Source of the DNA: Rhodoferax sp.
GTDB taxonomy: Bacteria; Pseudomonadota; Gammaproteobacteria; Burkholderiales; Burkholderiaceae_C
Length of the DNA stretch: 64,000 nucleotides
Direction: 5' to 3'
Assembly (NCBI RefSeq): GCF_025354435.1
Contig: NZ_JANXMU010000008.1
Coordinates: 38,754 to 102,753, forward strand
Positions within the stretch are counted from its first letter, which is position 1. Each line of letters starts with the position of its first letter. A program made the translations under genes and the position numbers. Below are positions 31,278-39,698 of this stretch, piece after piece. The notes beneath the pieces are model-generated. The model was not told the DNA's origin. It ran no database searches and saw only the letters and a list, made by a program, of their open reading frames with translations.

Positions 31278-32849
31278 ATGCACCGCCGCCACTTTCTCGC
31301 CACCACAGCCCTCCCCCTGCTGGGCTGCGCGCCCGCCCACGAGATCACCGGCGGCTTCACCGGCATCGCGTTTGAACGGGGCCATCTGCTGCGGGAGGCG
31401 CGCACCTGGCCTGCGCCCAGCGTGACCCGCCGCACCGACGTGCTGATCGCCGGGGGCGGCGTGGCGGGCTTGGCGGCGGCGCGGGCCTTGCGTTTAAAAG
31501 GTGTCGAGGACTTCGCCCTGCTGGAACTGGAAGACAGTACAGGCGGCAACAGCCGGGGTGGCGTGGTGGGCGGCATGGCCTGCCCGCTGGGCGCGCACTA
31601 CCTGCCGGTGCCTGGCGACGACGCGCCGGATGTGCAGAATCTATTGGAGGAACTGGGCCTGCGCCAGCGCGTGGCGGGGCGCTGGCAATACGATGAACGC
31701 CATCTGTGCCACAGCCCGCAAGAGCGCTTGTTTTTGCACGGCGCGTGGCAAGACGGCCTATTGCCGGTGCAAGGTGTAGGCGCGGGCACACTGGCGCAGT
31801 ACCAAAAGTTTGCAGCCTTGGTGGAGCAACTGCGCCAACAGGCCCCATGGCATATTCCAGCATCAAATCAGCCTCTAGCGCAGGTACAACTTACGCTAGC
31901 AGCTATCACTTTCGCAGCATACCTGGACCAGCACGGCCTGCGCGACCCGTATCTGCGCTGGTACCTGGACTACTGCTGCCGCGACGACTTTGGTGCGGGT
32001 ACGGCCATCGTGTCGGCCTGGGCGGGTATCCACTACTTCGCCAGCCGCCACGGCTTCCACGCGCCGGGAGCCGACAACGGTGAGCGCGACAGCGTGCTGA
32101 CCTGGCCCGAGGGCAACGCCTGGCTGACCCGCCGCCTGGCCGCACCACTGGGTGAGCGGCTGCACACCGGGCAGATGGTGGTGCGGATCGCCGAGACCCG
32201 GCACGGCGTGGAGGTGGATGCCTTCAACACCGCCACCCAGACACTGGAGCGCTGGCAAGCCCGCCGCGCCATCATCGCCCTGCCGGTGTTCATCGCCGCG
32301 CGGGTGGTGCAAAACCCGCCCGACTTTCTGACCCAGGCAGCGGCACGCACGACCTACGCGCCCTGGCTGGTAGCCAATATCCACATCGCCCAAGCTTTGC
32401 ACGACCGGCCCGGCCCGGCACCCAGCTGGGACAACGTGCTGTACAACGCGCCGGGCCTGGGCTACGTGGATGCCATGCACCAAAGCCTGCTGCCCGTGCC
32501 CGCCGCCACGGTGCTCACCTACTACCGCGCGCTGGGCGACACACCGAACGGCCGCCGCCTGCTGCTGGAAAAACCATGGACTGCGTGGCGCGACGAGATC
32601 CTGGCCGAGCTGGCCACGGCCCACCCCGACATCGCGCAAAAGGCCACCCGCATCGACATCACCCGCTACGGCCACGCCATGGCCATCCCCACCCCCGAGC
32701 TTTCAAGCCAAATTGGCCTCCAGCCCATATACCCTCGACACAAGCAGCTACAAAAACCGCAGCGCCTGGCGTTTGCGCACAGCGACTGGGCGGGGTACTC
32801 GGTGTTTGAAGAAGCTTTTACGCTGGGGCACCGTGCGGGCAGCTCTTGA
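31278..32849 (+). CDS. FAD-dependent amine-oxidase-like protein
   Basis: Secreted or membrane-anchored flavoprotein of 523 residues. The start is Tat/lipoprotein-like (MHRRHFLATTALPLLGCAP). The FAD-binding motif VLIAGGGVAGLAAARAL lies near residue 58, followed by an NAD(P)-binding-8 type segment (TGGNSRGGVVGGMACPLGAHY). The C-terminal part is like flavin amine oxidases (FAHSDWAGYSVFEEAF near the end). Two copies of the dispersed repeat lie inside the coding region in frame (31865-31907 and 32701-32756). Given the polyamine cluster 6 kb upstream, oxidation of a polyamine-related substrate is possible but not shown. Confidence 0.78.
   Translation: MHRRHFLATTALPLLGCAPAHEITGGFTGIAFERGHLLREARTWPAPSVTRRTDVLIAGGGVAGLAAARALRLKGVEDFALLELEDSTGGNSRGGVVGGMACPLGAHYLPVPGDDAPDVQNLLEELGLRQRVAGRWQYDERHLCHSPQERLFLHGAWQDGLLPVQGVGAGTLAQYQKFAALVEQLRQQAPWHIPASNQPLAQVQLTLAAITFAAYLDQHGLRDPYLRWYLDYCCRDDFGAGTAIVSAWAGIHYFASRHGFHAPGADNGERDSVLTWPEGNAWLTRRLAAPLGERLHTGQMVVRIAETRHGVEVDAFNTATQTLERWQARRAIIALPVFIAARVVQNPPDFLTQAAARTTYAPWLVANIHIAQALHDRPGPAPSWDNVLYNAPGLGYVDAMHQSLLPVPAATVLTYYRALGDTPNGRRLLLEKPWTAWRDEILAELATAHPDIAQKATRIDITRYGHAMAIPTPELSSQIGLQPIYPRHKQLQKPQRLAFAHSDWAGYSVFEEAFTLGHRAGSS
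31865..31907. repeat. Dispersed repeat within a coding region, copy 4
   Basis: CAGCCTCTAGCGCAGGTACA then ACTTACGCTAGCAGCTATCA lies in frame inside the oxidoreductase gene and encodes QPLAQVQLTLAAI. The TAGCG...CGCTA arms and CAGCTATC end match the intergenic copies. Confidence 0.55.
32701..32756. repeat. Dispersed repeat within a coding region, copy 5
   Basis: AAATTGGCCTCCAGCCCATA then TACCCTCGACACAAGCAGCT and ACAAAAA closely parallels the intergenic copy at 33431-33495 (GGCCTCTAGCGCATATTCC, CACGAGTAGCTACAAAAA). It encodes part of the protein near its C-terminus without breaking the frame. Confidence 0.6.
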
Positions 32850-32871
32850 AATCTGCGACGGCGGACATTAA
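32845..32871 (+). promoter_or_regulatory. Candidate heat-shock (sigma-32) promoter
   Basis: CTTGAAA at 32845-32851 followed after 14 bp by CATTAA at 32866-32871 resembles a sigma-32 promoter (CTTGAA, CCCCATNT). It overlaps the stop of the oxidoreductase gene and lies 66 bp before the Hsp20 start. Confidence 0.35.
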
Positions 32872-32936
32872 TTGGTGGATGCGGTGGTTTACAGAGTGGG
32901 CCACCGGCTTTTCAACCATTTATTCAGGAGAACGAC

Positions 32937-33365
32937 ATGAATGCCATGACGAGCCGCAGCAACAGCCTGTTTGACGACTTTTTCAGCGACTTAGCCCCCG
33001 GCTTTTTCATCCGCCCGCTGCACGGCGACCCGCTGCCATCCCCCGCGCAGATCAAGGTGGATGTGCAAGAAGACGCGCAGGCCTACAACGTGGTGGCCGA
33101 GTTGCCTGGGGTAAAAAAGGAGGACATCCAGGTGTCGGTAGAAGGTAGCACCGTCACCCTGCGTGCCGAAATCAAGCAAGAGGACGCACGCAAAGATGCC
33201 CGCACCCTGCGCAGCGAGCGCTACTTTGGCGCGGTGGTCCGCAGTTTCCAGCTGCCGCAGGAGGTGGATGCCAGCCAGGCCCAGTGCCAGTACCTGAACG
33301 GTGTGCTGAGCGTGGCCTTGCCCAAGAAGGCCAATAACAGCGTCCAGCGCCTGACCATCAACTGA
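32937..33365 (+). CDS. Small heat-shock protein (Hsp20/IbpA family)
   Basis: ATP-independent chaperone of 142 residues that holds unfolding proteins. The alpha-crystallin domain runs from about residue 40 (IKVDVQEDAQAYNVVAELPGV) through KKEDIQVSVEGSTVTLRAEI to the C-terminal YLNGVLSVALPKK, with the conserved A-x-x-x-N-G-V-L motif. The start of the protein (SLFDDFFSDLAPGF) is the typical N-terminal arm. A CAGGAG site precedes the ATG, a sigma-32-like promoter lies upstream, and a long GC-rich hairpin follows the stop. Confidence 0.93.
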   Translation: MNAMTSRSNSLFDDFFSDLAPGFFIRPLHGDPLPSPAQIKVDVQEDAQAYNVVAELPGVKKEDIQVSVEGSTVTLRAEIKQEDARKDARTLRSERYFGAVVRSFQLPQEVDASQAQCQYLNGVLSVALPKKANNSVQRLTIN

Positions 33366-33411
33366 GCCCTGCACGCCCAGACCCGCCCCCGCGGGCCTGG
33401 GCGTGCAGGGC
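33366..33411. terminator. Terminator-like hairpin after the Hsp20 gene
   Basis: GCCCTGCACGCCCAG and CTGGGCGTGCAGGGC form a perfect 15-bp stem around a 16-nt loop directly after the stop. There is no T-run, so it may act as a weak or factor-dependent end, or protect the message. Confidence 0.55.
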
Positions 33412-33430
33412 CGCACTACGGTGCGGTGCC

Positions 33431-33495
33431 AATTTTAAGAAAAATAGGCCTCTAGCGCATATTCCACCTACACGAGTAGCTACAAAAAGCAGAGC
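33431..33495. repeat. Dispersed palindromic repeat, copy 6
   Basis: AATTTTAAGAAAAATAGG, CCTCTAGCGCATATTCCACC, TACACGAGTAGCTACAAAAA between the Hsp20 gene and the convergent gallate dioxygenase gene. It is nearly the same as copies 3 and 7. Confidence 0.7.
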
Positions 33496-33497
33496 AT

Positions 33498-34793
33498 TTA
33501 CGATTCCACGGGTGTATCCCAGGTCTGCACCGCACCGCCGCTACCGGCCACCGAATACAGCGCGTTCGGGGCGTTGCGGGTTTGCTGGAACACCTCTAGC
33601 GTCTCGCCGCGCATGGCGGCGTAGATGTGCAGGTTGGACACGCCCAGCACCGCGCCCAGCTTTTCCAGCCCGAAGAAGATGGCCCCGTAGTGGATCAGGC
33701 CACGCCAGTCGCGGCGCAGCAGCAGGTCGCATTCGTCCTCGTTCAGACCGGCATCGCGCATGTGGGCGAGGCCATCGGCCAGGAAGCGCTGGCGGTGCGC
33801 GGGCACGGCCATGTCGCGCAAAAATCGGTTCAGCCGCAGCGCCTTCACGCTGCGCGCAAAGTTGAACGGGTAGCTGCCTTGCAGGCGCTCGGCCCCGGCC
33901 ATTTGCAGGGCCATGGCAGCGCGGTGGCGCTCCACCTCGCCCGCAATCACCGGACCGGCCAGGTTCTCGTAGACCACCGCCGCAATCCCGGTCATGGACG
34001 GCAAATAGTAGGCCTGGTGCAGCTTGCGCACCTGGGACGACAAGGCCCCGCGCATGGTCAACCACATCATCACTTCCGCGCCCTCCATGCCACCCAGCGT
34101 GGCCAGCTCAGCGTGGGTCAAGGAGGCCAGGCGCTCGGGGTCGTTTTCAAACAGCTCCAGAAACTGCATGTCCCAGGGCGTGTTGTTGAAGCCTGCGCGC
34201 TCGCCGTGCACCTGGTGCGACAGGCCGCCGGTGGCCACGATCACTACGCGCAGGTCTTCGGGGTAGCTCTCGATGGCGCGGCGCAGGCCCTGGCCCAGCT
34301 TGTAAAAACGCCGCGCACTGGGCAGCGGAAACTGCAGCACGCCCATTTGCAGCGGCACGATGCTGACCGGCCAACCTTTGTCGTGCTCCCACAGCACCGA
34401 CAGCGGCGAAAAGCAGCCGTGGTCCAGCGGTTTGTCCTGGAAGAAAGACATGTCGAATTCATCCGCCATCAGCGACTGGCCGATGTGCGCAGCCAGCGCC
34501 GGGTGGCCGTTGATGCCCGGCAGATCACGCGCACCACCGCCCTCGTCGGCCACTTCATAGCGCTCGCCAATACCCAAGGCAAAGGCCGAGTAGTGGTCAA
34601 AGAAGAACGAGGTGACGTGGTCGTTGTAGGTGACGATGACCACATCGGGTTGCACATCGGCCAGCCATTGCTTCACCGGCTCCATGGCCGCAAAGATAGG
34701 CACCCACACCGGGTCGGCCTGCTTGTCGTGGTCGAAGGCAAAGCCGATGGTGGGAGTGTGCGAGACGGCAACGCCGCCAATGATTCGTGCCAT
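33498..34793 (-). CDS. galA: Gallate dioxygenase
   Basis: Ring-cleaving enzyme of 431 residues that opens gallate (3,4,5-trihydroxybenzoate). It joins a LigB-type catalytic half and a LigA-type C-terminal half in one chain, the arrangement of GalA and DesB (about 420 residues). Iron ligands expected near the start are visible in GGVAVSHTPTIGFAFDHDKQ and VIVTYNDHVTSFFFDHYSAF. Later markers are PLDHGCFSPLS and GGLSHQVHGERAGFNNTPWD. The C-terminal part (ECDLLLRRDWRGLIHYG) is LigA-like. The tannase gene next door can release gallate from tannins, and a LysR regulator and transporter complete the cluster. Confidence 0.93.
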   Translation of the reverse strand: MARIIGGVAVSHTPTIGFAFDHDKQADPVWVPIFAAMEPVKQWLADVQPDVVIVTYNDHVTSFFFDHYSAFALGIGERYEVADEGGGARDLPGINGHPALAAHIGQSLMADEFDMSFFQDKPLDHGCFSPLSVLWEHDKGWPVSIVPLQMGVLQFPLPSARRFYKLGQGLRRAIESYPEDLRVVIVATGGLSHQVHGERAGFNNTPWDMQFLELFENDPERLASLTHAELATLGGMEGAEVMMWLTMRGALSSQVRKLHQAYYLPSMTGIAAVVYENLAGPVIAGEVERHRAAMALQMAGAERLQGSYPFNFARSVKALRLNRFLRDMAVPAHRQRFLADGLAHMRDAGLNEDECDLLLRRDWRGLIHYGAIFFGLEKLGAVLGVSNLHIYAAMRGETLEVFQQTRNAPNALYSVAGSGGAVQTWDTPVES

Positions 34794-34893
34794 GTGGCTG
34801 CTCCAAAATTACGATTTCAAAATTGCAGCCCTCGGCACCGTGCCGAACGCACGTCCACCATCAGTACCGCTGCGCTGGTTTGGCCCACCGCCC

Positions 34894-36774
34894 TTAATTG
34901 CCGGCGGCCAGCTTCTGGTCGATCCATTTGAAGGCGTCCAGCACGTCGTAGTTGCCGGCGTGGCCCTGGTCCCAGAACAGGGCGTAATCGACATCCTTGA
35001 CCTTGGCATCGGCCTTCAGGGCGCGGCTGAGGTTGTAGGCCACAGTGAACGACGTGTCGCGATCACGCGCGCCCACACGGACACGCCAGTGCGTCGTGAT
35101 GCCATCGGTCTTGCCGACATAGGGCAGCGCGTTGATCATCTTGTACTGGTTCAACAGATACGCCTGCTGCGGGTTGGCAGCCCAGGTGTAGCCGGTATTC
35201 GCCAAGCCCACATCGCTTTGCGCGGCGTTGATGGCATCCCCCCCGTTGTTGTTGTTCCAGGCGTACTCGGTGAAGTTGGAATACACCTGGGCAGCGGTGC
35301 CGAACAGATTGGACTCACCGCCGCTGTAGTTGCCGTAGACAGTGGCGCCAGCCAAGGTGGTGTCTGCCGTAGCGGTCGTTGCGAGGGCGGCGGTTTGACC
35401 AAGTTGGTCAAACGCCGGCACGGCCTTGAGCCGGGACTGCTTGGCAACGAACTTCATGTAGTTCGACATATTGAAGCTCGTGACCGTGCCGCTCGCATCC
35501 ACATTGATGAAGTCGTTCTTGTAGTACAGGGTTCCGCTTCCGCCGGCCACACCATTGGCCGCAGCGCTGCCGTAAGCGTTGTAGGCGACGAAAGTCTTGC
35601 CCGCCTTGACATACGCGCTGGCCGCCTTCTTGATCTCGGCCTGCAGGGCGGCCAGCATGTTGTCAGTGGTCAGCGCCGTGCCATCGTCATTCTTCAAGCC
35701 CAGACCGGCTTGGTAAGTCATGAACTTGTTCATCAGAGCGGTGCTGCCAGCAGGGTCTGGATTCGAGGCGCGAACGAGCGCATTGCCGTTTGCGTCGACG
35801 ATCAGCCCGGCCTTCTGGTCCGCAGAGACCAGCGTGCGCGTATTCACCACATTGAACATCCATTCGTAAGCCAGGTCGGCACTGCCCAGATCCTGGATGG
35901 GGCAGTAGGCCACGATGGCGTAAACGCTGTCGCTGATGGCACTTTTGCCATTCGTGTCAATGCCGGCGGCTCCGGCGGCTTTCAGGTAGGGCAAATAGTC
36001 CGCGCTGTCACCGGTGGCGCCAAGTTGCGTACTCTGCGCGCCACCGCCGCTGGTACCGTTCACCACGATGCGGCTGGCGCTGCCCGGCATGAGGCCGTCG
36101 TTCAGGCGCAAGTAGCGCACAGCGGCCTTGGCATCGACAATGGCGGCCGGTGCCTTGCCCTGGTAGATGCCATCGTCGTAAACGCCGACGGGGGCGGTAG
36201 CGCCACGGCTACGCGAGGCCATATTGATGTAGACAAAACCGCGGGCGAGCGCAGCACCCTTCTTGTCGGTATCGCTGTTGCTGACATAAGTGCCGCCGTT
36301 GACGATGTCGGCCCCGGCGTAGTTGCTGTTGGTGATGGGGTCCGTGCCATTCCAGCCACCCTTGCCCCCTTGGTAGCTGGCCAGCCAGCCGGCGTTGTTG
36401 ACGTTGAGCAAAATAGCGTTGTCTTGCTTGGCCGCATCTACCTCGCGCACAAAGATGTTCATGTTCTGGTAGCCGCAGGCTTGGTTGTCCACCGCGCCCG
36501 CGGACTGTGTAGCCGCAAGCGTCATCGGCTTACCGACGTAACACACTTCCCGGTACCAGCGTACCGGCGTGCTCACGCCGTCCAGAGTGACCGTGATCGT
36601 CGTGTACTTGGTCTTATCGAAAGCCAGATGGCTGTCATACACACCTGGGCCGGCAGCGACGGGCGTGCTGCTGGTGTCACTGCTGCCACCGCCGCCGCAG
36701 GCCGTCATGAGGCCGGTGGCCGAGATTGCGGCGATGGAGGCCACGAGTGCGCGATGTTTGAATTGTTTGTGCAT
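34894..36774 (-). CDS. Tannase (tannin acylhydrolase), secreted lipoprotein
   Basis: Serine esterase of 626 residues of the bacterial tannase family, which hydrolyses galloyl esters and releases gallate. A signal peptide with lipobox LMTACGGGG precedes a Gly/Ser linker. The nucleophile is in VVNGTSGGGAQ (about Ser242) and the closing acid/base pair is in DYALFWDQGHAGNYD (Asp and His near 600). Both are normal for the family. It shares direction with galA 100 bp downstream, so tannin and gallate breakdown are linked. It is anchored outside the inner membrane, and gallate must then be imported, perhaps by the transporter at 38312. Confidence 0.88.
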   Translation of the reverse strand: MHKQFKHRALVASIAAISATGLMTACGGGGSSDTSSTPVAAGPGVYDSHLAFDKTKYTTITVTLDGVSTPVRWYREVCYVGKPMTLAATQSAGAVDNQACGYQNMNIFVREVDAAKQDNAILLNVNNAGWLASYQGGKGGWNGTDPITNSNYAGADIVNGGTYVSNSDTDKKGAALARGFVYINMASRSRGATAPVGVYDDGIYQGKAPAAIVDAKAAVRYLRLNDGLMPGSASRIVVNGTSGGGAQSTQLGATGDSADYLPYLKAAGAAGIDTNGKSAISDSVYAIVAYCPIQDLGSADLAYEWMFNVVNTRTLVSADQKAGLIVDANGNALVRASNPDPAGSTALMNKFMTYQAGLGLKNDDGTALTTDNMLAALQAEIKKAASAYVKAGKTFVAYNAYGSAAANGVAGGSGTLYYKNDFINVDASGTVTSFNMSNYMKFVAKQSRLKAVPAFDQLGQTAALATTATADTTLAGATVYGNYSGGESNLFGTAAQVYSNFTEYAWNNNNGGDAINAAQSDVGLANTGYTWAANPQQAYLLNQYKMINALPYVGKTDGITTHWRVRVGARDRDTSFTVAYNLSRALKADAKVKDVDYALFWDQGHAGNYDVLDAFKWIDQKLAAGN

Positions 36775-36845
36775 GCTTGTCTCTTTAGGTTTTAGGAGTT
36801 GGATGTGGGTTCTTCAGGGTGCGAGATTTCTGACTCAGACCGCTC

Positions 36846-37117
36846 TTACGCTCGGGTTTTAGGCTGCAGGTCAGCAGTTGGCTGTCCTTTCTGGTGATGA
36901 AAGACCGCGCATGGGTGTTGCGCGTCTTTTGAAACGGTGGCGGCGGAGGTGGTGCTGCCCACGCCGCCGATGGCGGTCAGGCTGGCGCAGGCGGCCATGG
37001 GCTTCACATGGCCAAGGGGATGGTTTGGGCCGCCACAGTGTCGCGGTCGCCGCAGGCCACGATGGCCAGGCTCAGGACGGCCGCGATGGCAGCGCCCCAT
37101 AGTTTTTTGACTTTCAC
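36846..37117 (-). pseudogene. Remnant of a tannase/feruloyl-esterase-like gene
   Basis: A GTG at 37117 behind a GGAGGAG site opens a lipoprotein leader (KVKKLWGAAIAAVLSLAIVAC) that stops after 37 codons. In the next frame, from about 37021, ACASLTAIGGVGSTTSAATV resembles the N-terminal start of PF07519 tannase/feruloyl esterases, but it ends at 36846. One frameshift and a large 3' truncation would explain this. The 470-bp stretch 36775-37244 contains nothing else beyond upstream sequence for the tannase and LysR genes. Confidence 0.5.
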
Positions 37118-37244
37118 GTTGTCTCCTCCAGGTTGTGGGTGCAGGCTGCGGTGGGGCAACCTGCGGGCGGATTGTGCGAACCGCCCGGCCACTTGGGGAG
37201 ACGTTGATTTCCGGCGCGTGATAGCGCTCGGTTATCGCGGGTGG

Positions 37245-38144
37245 CTACGCCCGGTCAATCTGGTGCGCGGCCCGGTGCAGGTGGGTCAGCAGATGGCGCA
37301 GCACCGGCGACACTGCAGAGTCGCTGCGCAAAATGGCCCCCACCTGTAGCGGATAGCCTTTTTCAGCGATGTCGATGATGGAGATGAACTGCGCCACCAC
37401 CGGGTGCACCGCAATCTGGCGCGGCATCAGCGCCACATAGTCGCCCGAGGTCACCAGGGCCAGCAAGGCCAGGGTGGAATTCACCACGGCACCCACGCGC
37501 GGCGGCGTGAGCTGGTGGCTCTCGAAAAACAGCTTGGCGTAGCCCGAATCGCTACTCGTACCGGTGTAGACCCAGCGCGCGGTTTGCAGGTCTGACAGCC
37601 TGCGCGCCTTCAGCCAGGGGCTGCCCTTGCACACCGTGGCCACCATGCTGGTGTGCATCAGCGGCTCGACATAAAACTCGCCGGTGGACAGGTCGTCGGG
37701 GATGCCGCCCACGGTCACATCCACCTCGCCCGAGCGCAGTTTTTGCAACTGCGCCACGTACAGCTCTTCGCTCACCCGCAGCCGCACCTCGGGGAACTCC
37801 TGGCCGAAGGTGCGCAGGGTTTCGGGGATCAGCAGCATCACCGCCAGGGGCACCGCGCCCACGTGCAACTGGCCGACCATGCGGCCACCGATCTGGTTGA
37901 TCTCGTCCACCGCGGCGGTCAGTTCGCGCTCCACCTTCACGGCGCGCTCGTACAGCACCTTGCCCTGGGGCGTGGGCACTACGCCGCGCGAGGTGCGCAG
38001 CAGCAGGGGTGCGGCCAGCTCCAGCTCCAGCTCGCGGATCATTTTGGTGATGGCCGGCTGGGAGGCCGCCACCCGCCGGGCCGCGCCGCGCAGGCTGCCC
38101 TCTTCGATGGCGGCCACCAGCACGTTCAGGGTTGTCAATTTCAT
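37245..38144 (-). CDS. LysR-family regulator of the gallate cluster
   Basis: Regulator of 299 residues. The ATG at 38144 (MKLTTLNVLVAAIEE) gives the usual LysR start; the frame extends upstream but without support. The helix-turn-helix spans residues 5-60 (GSLRGAARRVAASQPAITKMIRELE, cut here into its two helices), with the LysR-type RTSRGVVPTPQGKVLYERA after it. The C-terminal two-lobed effector domain (about 90-295) is complete. It is divergent from the transporter gene with a 167-bp gap and transcribed towards tannase and galA. It resembles GalR/PcaQ-type regulators; gallate or a ring-cleavage product is a plausible effector. Confidence 0.88.
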   Translation of the reverse strand: MKLTTLNVLVAAIEEGSLRGAARRVAASQPAITKMIRELELELAAPLLLRTSRGVVPTPQGKVLYERAVKVERELTAAVDEINQIGGRMVGQLHVGAVPLAVMLLIPETLRTFGQEFPEVRLRVSEELYVAQLQKLRSGEVDVTVGGIPDDLSTGEFYVEPLMHTSMVATVCKGSPWLKARRLSDLQTARWVYTGTSSDSGYAKLFFESHQLTPPRVGAVVNSTLALLALVTSGDYVALMPRQIAVHPVVAQFISIIDIAEKGYPLQVGAILRSDSAVSPVLRHLLTHLHRAAHQIDRA

Positions 38145-38311
38145 GGGGTGATTCCGGTCTATGTCTGCGGGCCAATATACCGATACCTGTGGGTTATCGC
38201 GAGTCGAATCCTGGCATCTTTTAGGTATCGCATGCCGTCCCGATAATTCGCGGCTCTGGGGGGCATGGTCCTGAAGATTCCCCTCGAAAACCACAACAAA
38301 ACGGAGACTTT

Positions 38312-39628
38312 ATGGCAACGGCTTCTACCCTGGACATCCGGGATTTCATCAACACGCGCGCACTCTCCACCCGGCAGTGGATGCTGGTGCTGCTGTGCTT
38401 TTTCATCGTGGCGGTGGACGGCATGGATGTCGCCATCATGGGCTTCATCGCCCCGTCCATCATCGCCGAGTGGAACATCTCGCGGCCCGCGTTTGGCCTG
38501 GTGATGGGGGCCGCGCCCATCGGGCTGGCCGTGGGAGCGCTGGTGGCCGGATCGTCCTCCGACTGGTGGGGCCGCCGCAAGGTGCTGCTGGGGTCGGTAC
38601 TGGGTTTTGGCGTGTGCACCCTGCTCACGGCCTATGCCCACAACACCACCGAAATGGCCTTGCTGCGCTTCCTGACCGGGCTAGGCCTGGGTGCGGCCAT
38701 GCCCAACACCACCACCCTGCTGTCCGAATACGTGCCCGAGCGGCGCCGCGCCTTTTTGGTGGCTACCATGTTCACCGGCTTCAACCTGGGCTCGGCCATG
38801 GTCGGGTTTATGGCCGCGGCCTTGATTCCGGTGCATGGCTGGCAATCTGTGCTGATCGTGGGCGGGCTGCTGCCTTTGGTGCTGCTACCGGTGCTGTTTT
38901 TCTTTTTGCCTGAGTCGGCCCGCTTCATGGTGGCCCGCAACTACCCCGCCGACCCCATCCGCAAGGTGCTGGCGCGGGTCTGTCAGACGCAGCTGGACTA
39001 CGTGAAGGCCTTTGTCTCGGGCGAAGCCGAGGTGAAGACGCGCCAGCCGATTGCCGTACTGTTCCAGCCAGGCTATGCGCTGAAAACCATCACCCTGTGG
39101 ACCACCTACTTCATGGGCTTGCTGGTCATTTACCTGACCACCAGCTGGCTGCCCACCATGATGAAGGACGCAGGCATGTCGATCGACCGGGCCGCCAACG
39201 TCACCGCCATGTTCCAGTTGGGCGGCACGGTGGGCGCGCTGTGCGTGGGTTGGCTGATGGACAAAACCTCGCCCAACCGGGTGATCGCCGCCGCCTACCT
39301 GCTGGGTGCCGTAGCCCTGGTGGCTATGGGCCTGAACGGCCTGATGTCGGCCTCCATCGTACTGATGGTGGTGATGGTCGGCTTCTTCCTGAGCGGTGCG
39401 CAGACCGGCCTGAACGGCTTTGCCCCTGGCTGCTACCCCACGGTCGCGCGGGCCACAGGTGTGAGCTGGATGCTGGGCATCGGCCGCTTGGGCAGCATCC
39501 TGGGTTCGTCGATTGGCGGCTTGCTGCTGAGCCAGGGCTGGGGGTTTGAAGGCATCTTCTCGGCCCTCGCCGTACCAGCGGTGCTAGCAGGCATCGCCAT
39601 CCTGGTGAACCGCTCCAGCCGAAAGTAA
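38312..39628 (+). CDS. MFS aromatic-acid transporter (AAHS family), probable gallate importer
   Basis: Proton symporter of 438 residues with twelve predicted helices. AAHS signatures are present: DGMDVAIMGFIAPSI in the first helix, GSSSDWWGRRKVLLGS in the loop between helices 2 and 3, and a second such loop MDKTSPNRV. The start has a GGAG site 7 bp upstream. It is divergent from the LysR gene and next to the gallate dioxygenase cluster, so gallate or a related hydroxybenzoate is the likely substrate. The family is known for 4-hydroxybenzoate, protocatechuate and gallate uptake. Confidence 0.88.
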   Translation: MATASTLDIRDFINTRALSTRQWMLVLLCFFIVAVDGMDVAIMGFIAPSIIAEWNISRPAFGLVMGAAPIGLAVGALVAGSSSDWWGRRKVLLGSVLGFGVCTLLTAYAHNTTEMALLRFLTGLGLGAAMPNTTTLLSEYVPERRRAFLVATMFTGFNLGSAMVGFMAAALIPVHGWQSVLIVGGLLPLVLLPVLFFFLPESARFMVARNYPADPIRKVLARVCQTQLDYVKAFVSGEAEVKTRQPIAVLFQPGYALKTITLWTTYFMGLLVIYLTTSWLPTMMKDAGMSIDRAANVTAMFQLGGTVGALCVGWLMDKTSPNRVIAAAYLLGAVALVAMGLNGLMSASIVLMVVMVGFFLSGAQTGLNGFAPGCYPTVARATGVSWMLGIGRLGSILGSSIGGLLLSQGWGFEGIFSALAVPAVLAGIAILVNRSSRK

Positions 39629-39639
39629 TTCGGGGTTTA

Positions 39640-39686
39640 ATGTGGCTTCCGTGCATATTCCACCAGCACGACAAGCTATGAAAACA
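39640..39686. repeat. Dispersed palindromic repeat, divergent copy 7
   Basis: GTGGCTTCCGTGCATATTCC then ACCAGCACGACAAGCTATGAA parallels the GCGCATATTCCACC and CACGAGTAGCTAC units of other copies. It lies just before the pip ribosome site. Confidence 0.5.
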
Positions 39687-39698
39687 GGAGTAAATGCC

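Noticed and set aside
32870..32936. RNA thermometer before the Hsp20 gene
   Set aside because: A GGTGG/CCACC hairpin exists, but the ribosome site is not paired in an obvious ROSE-like fold.
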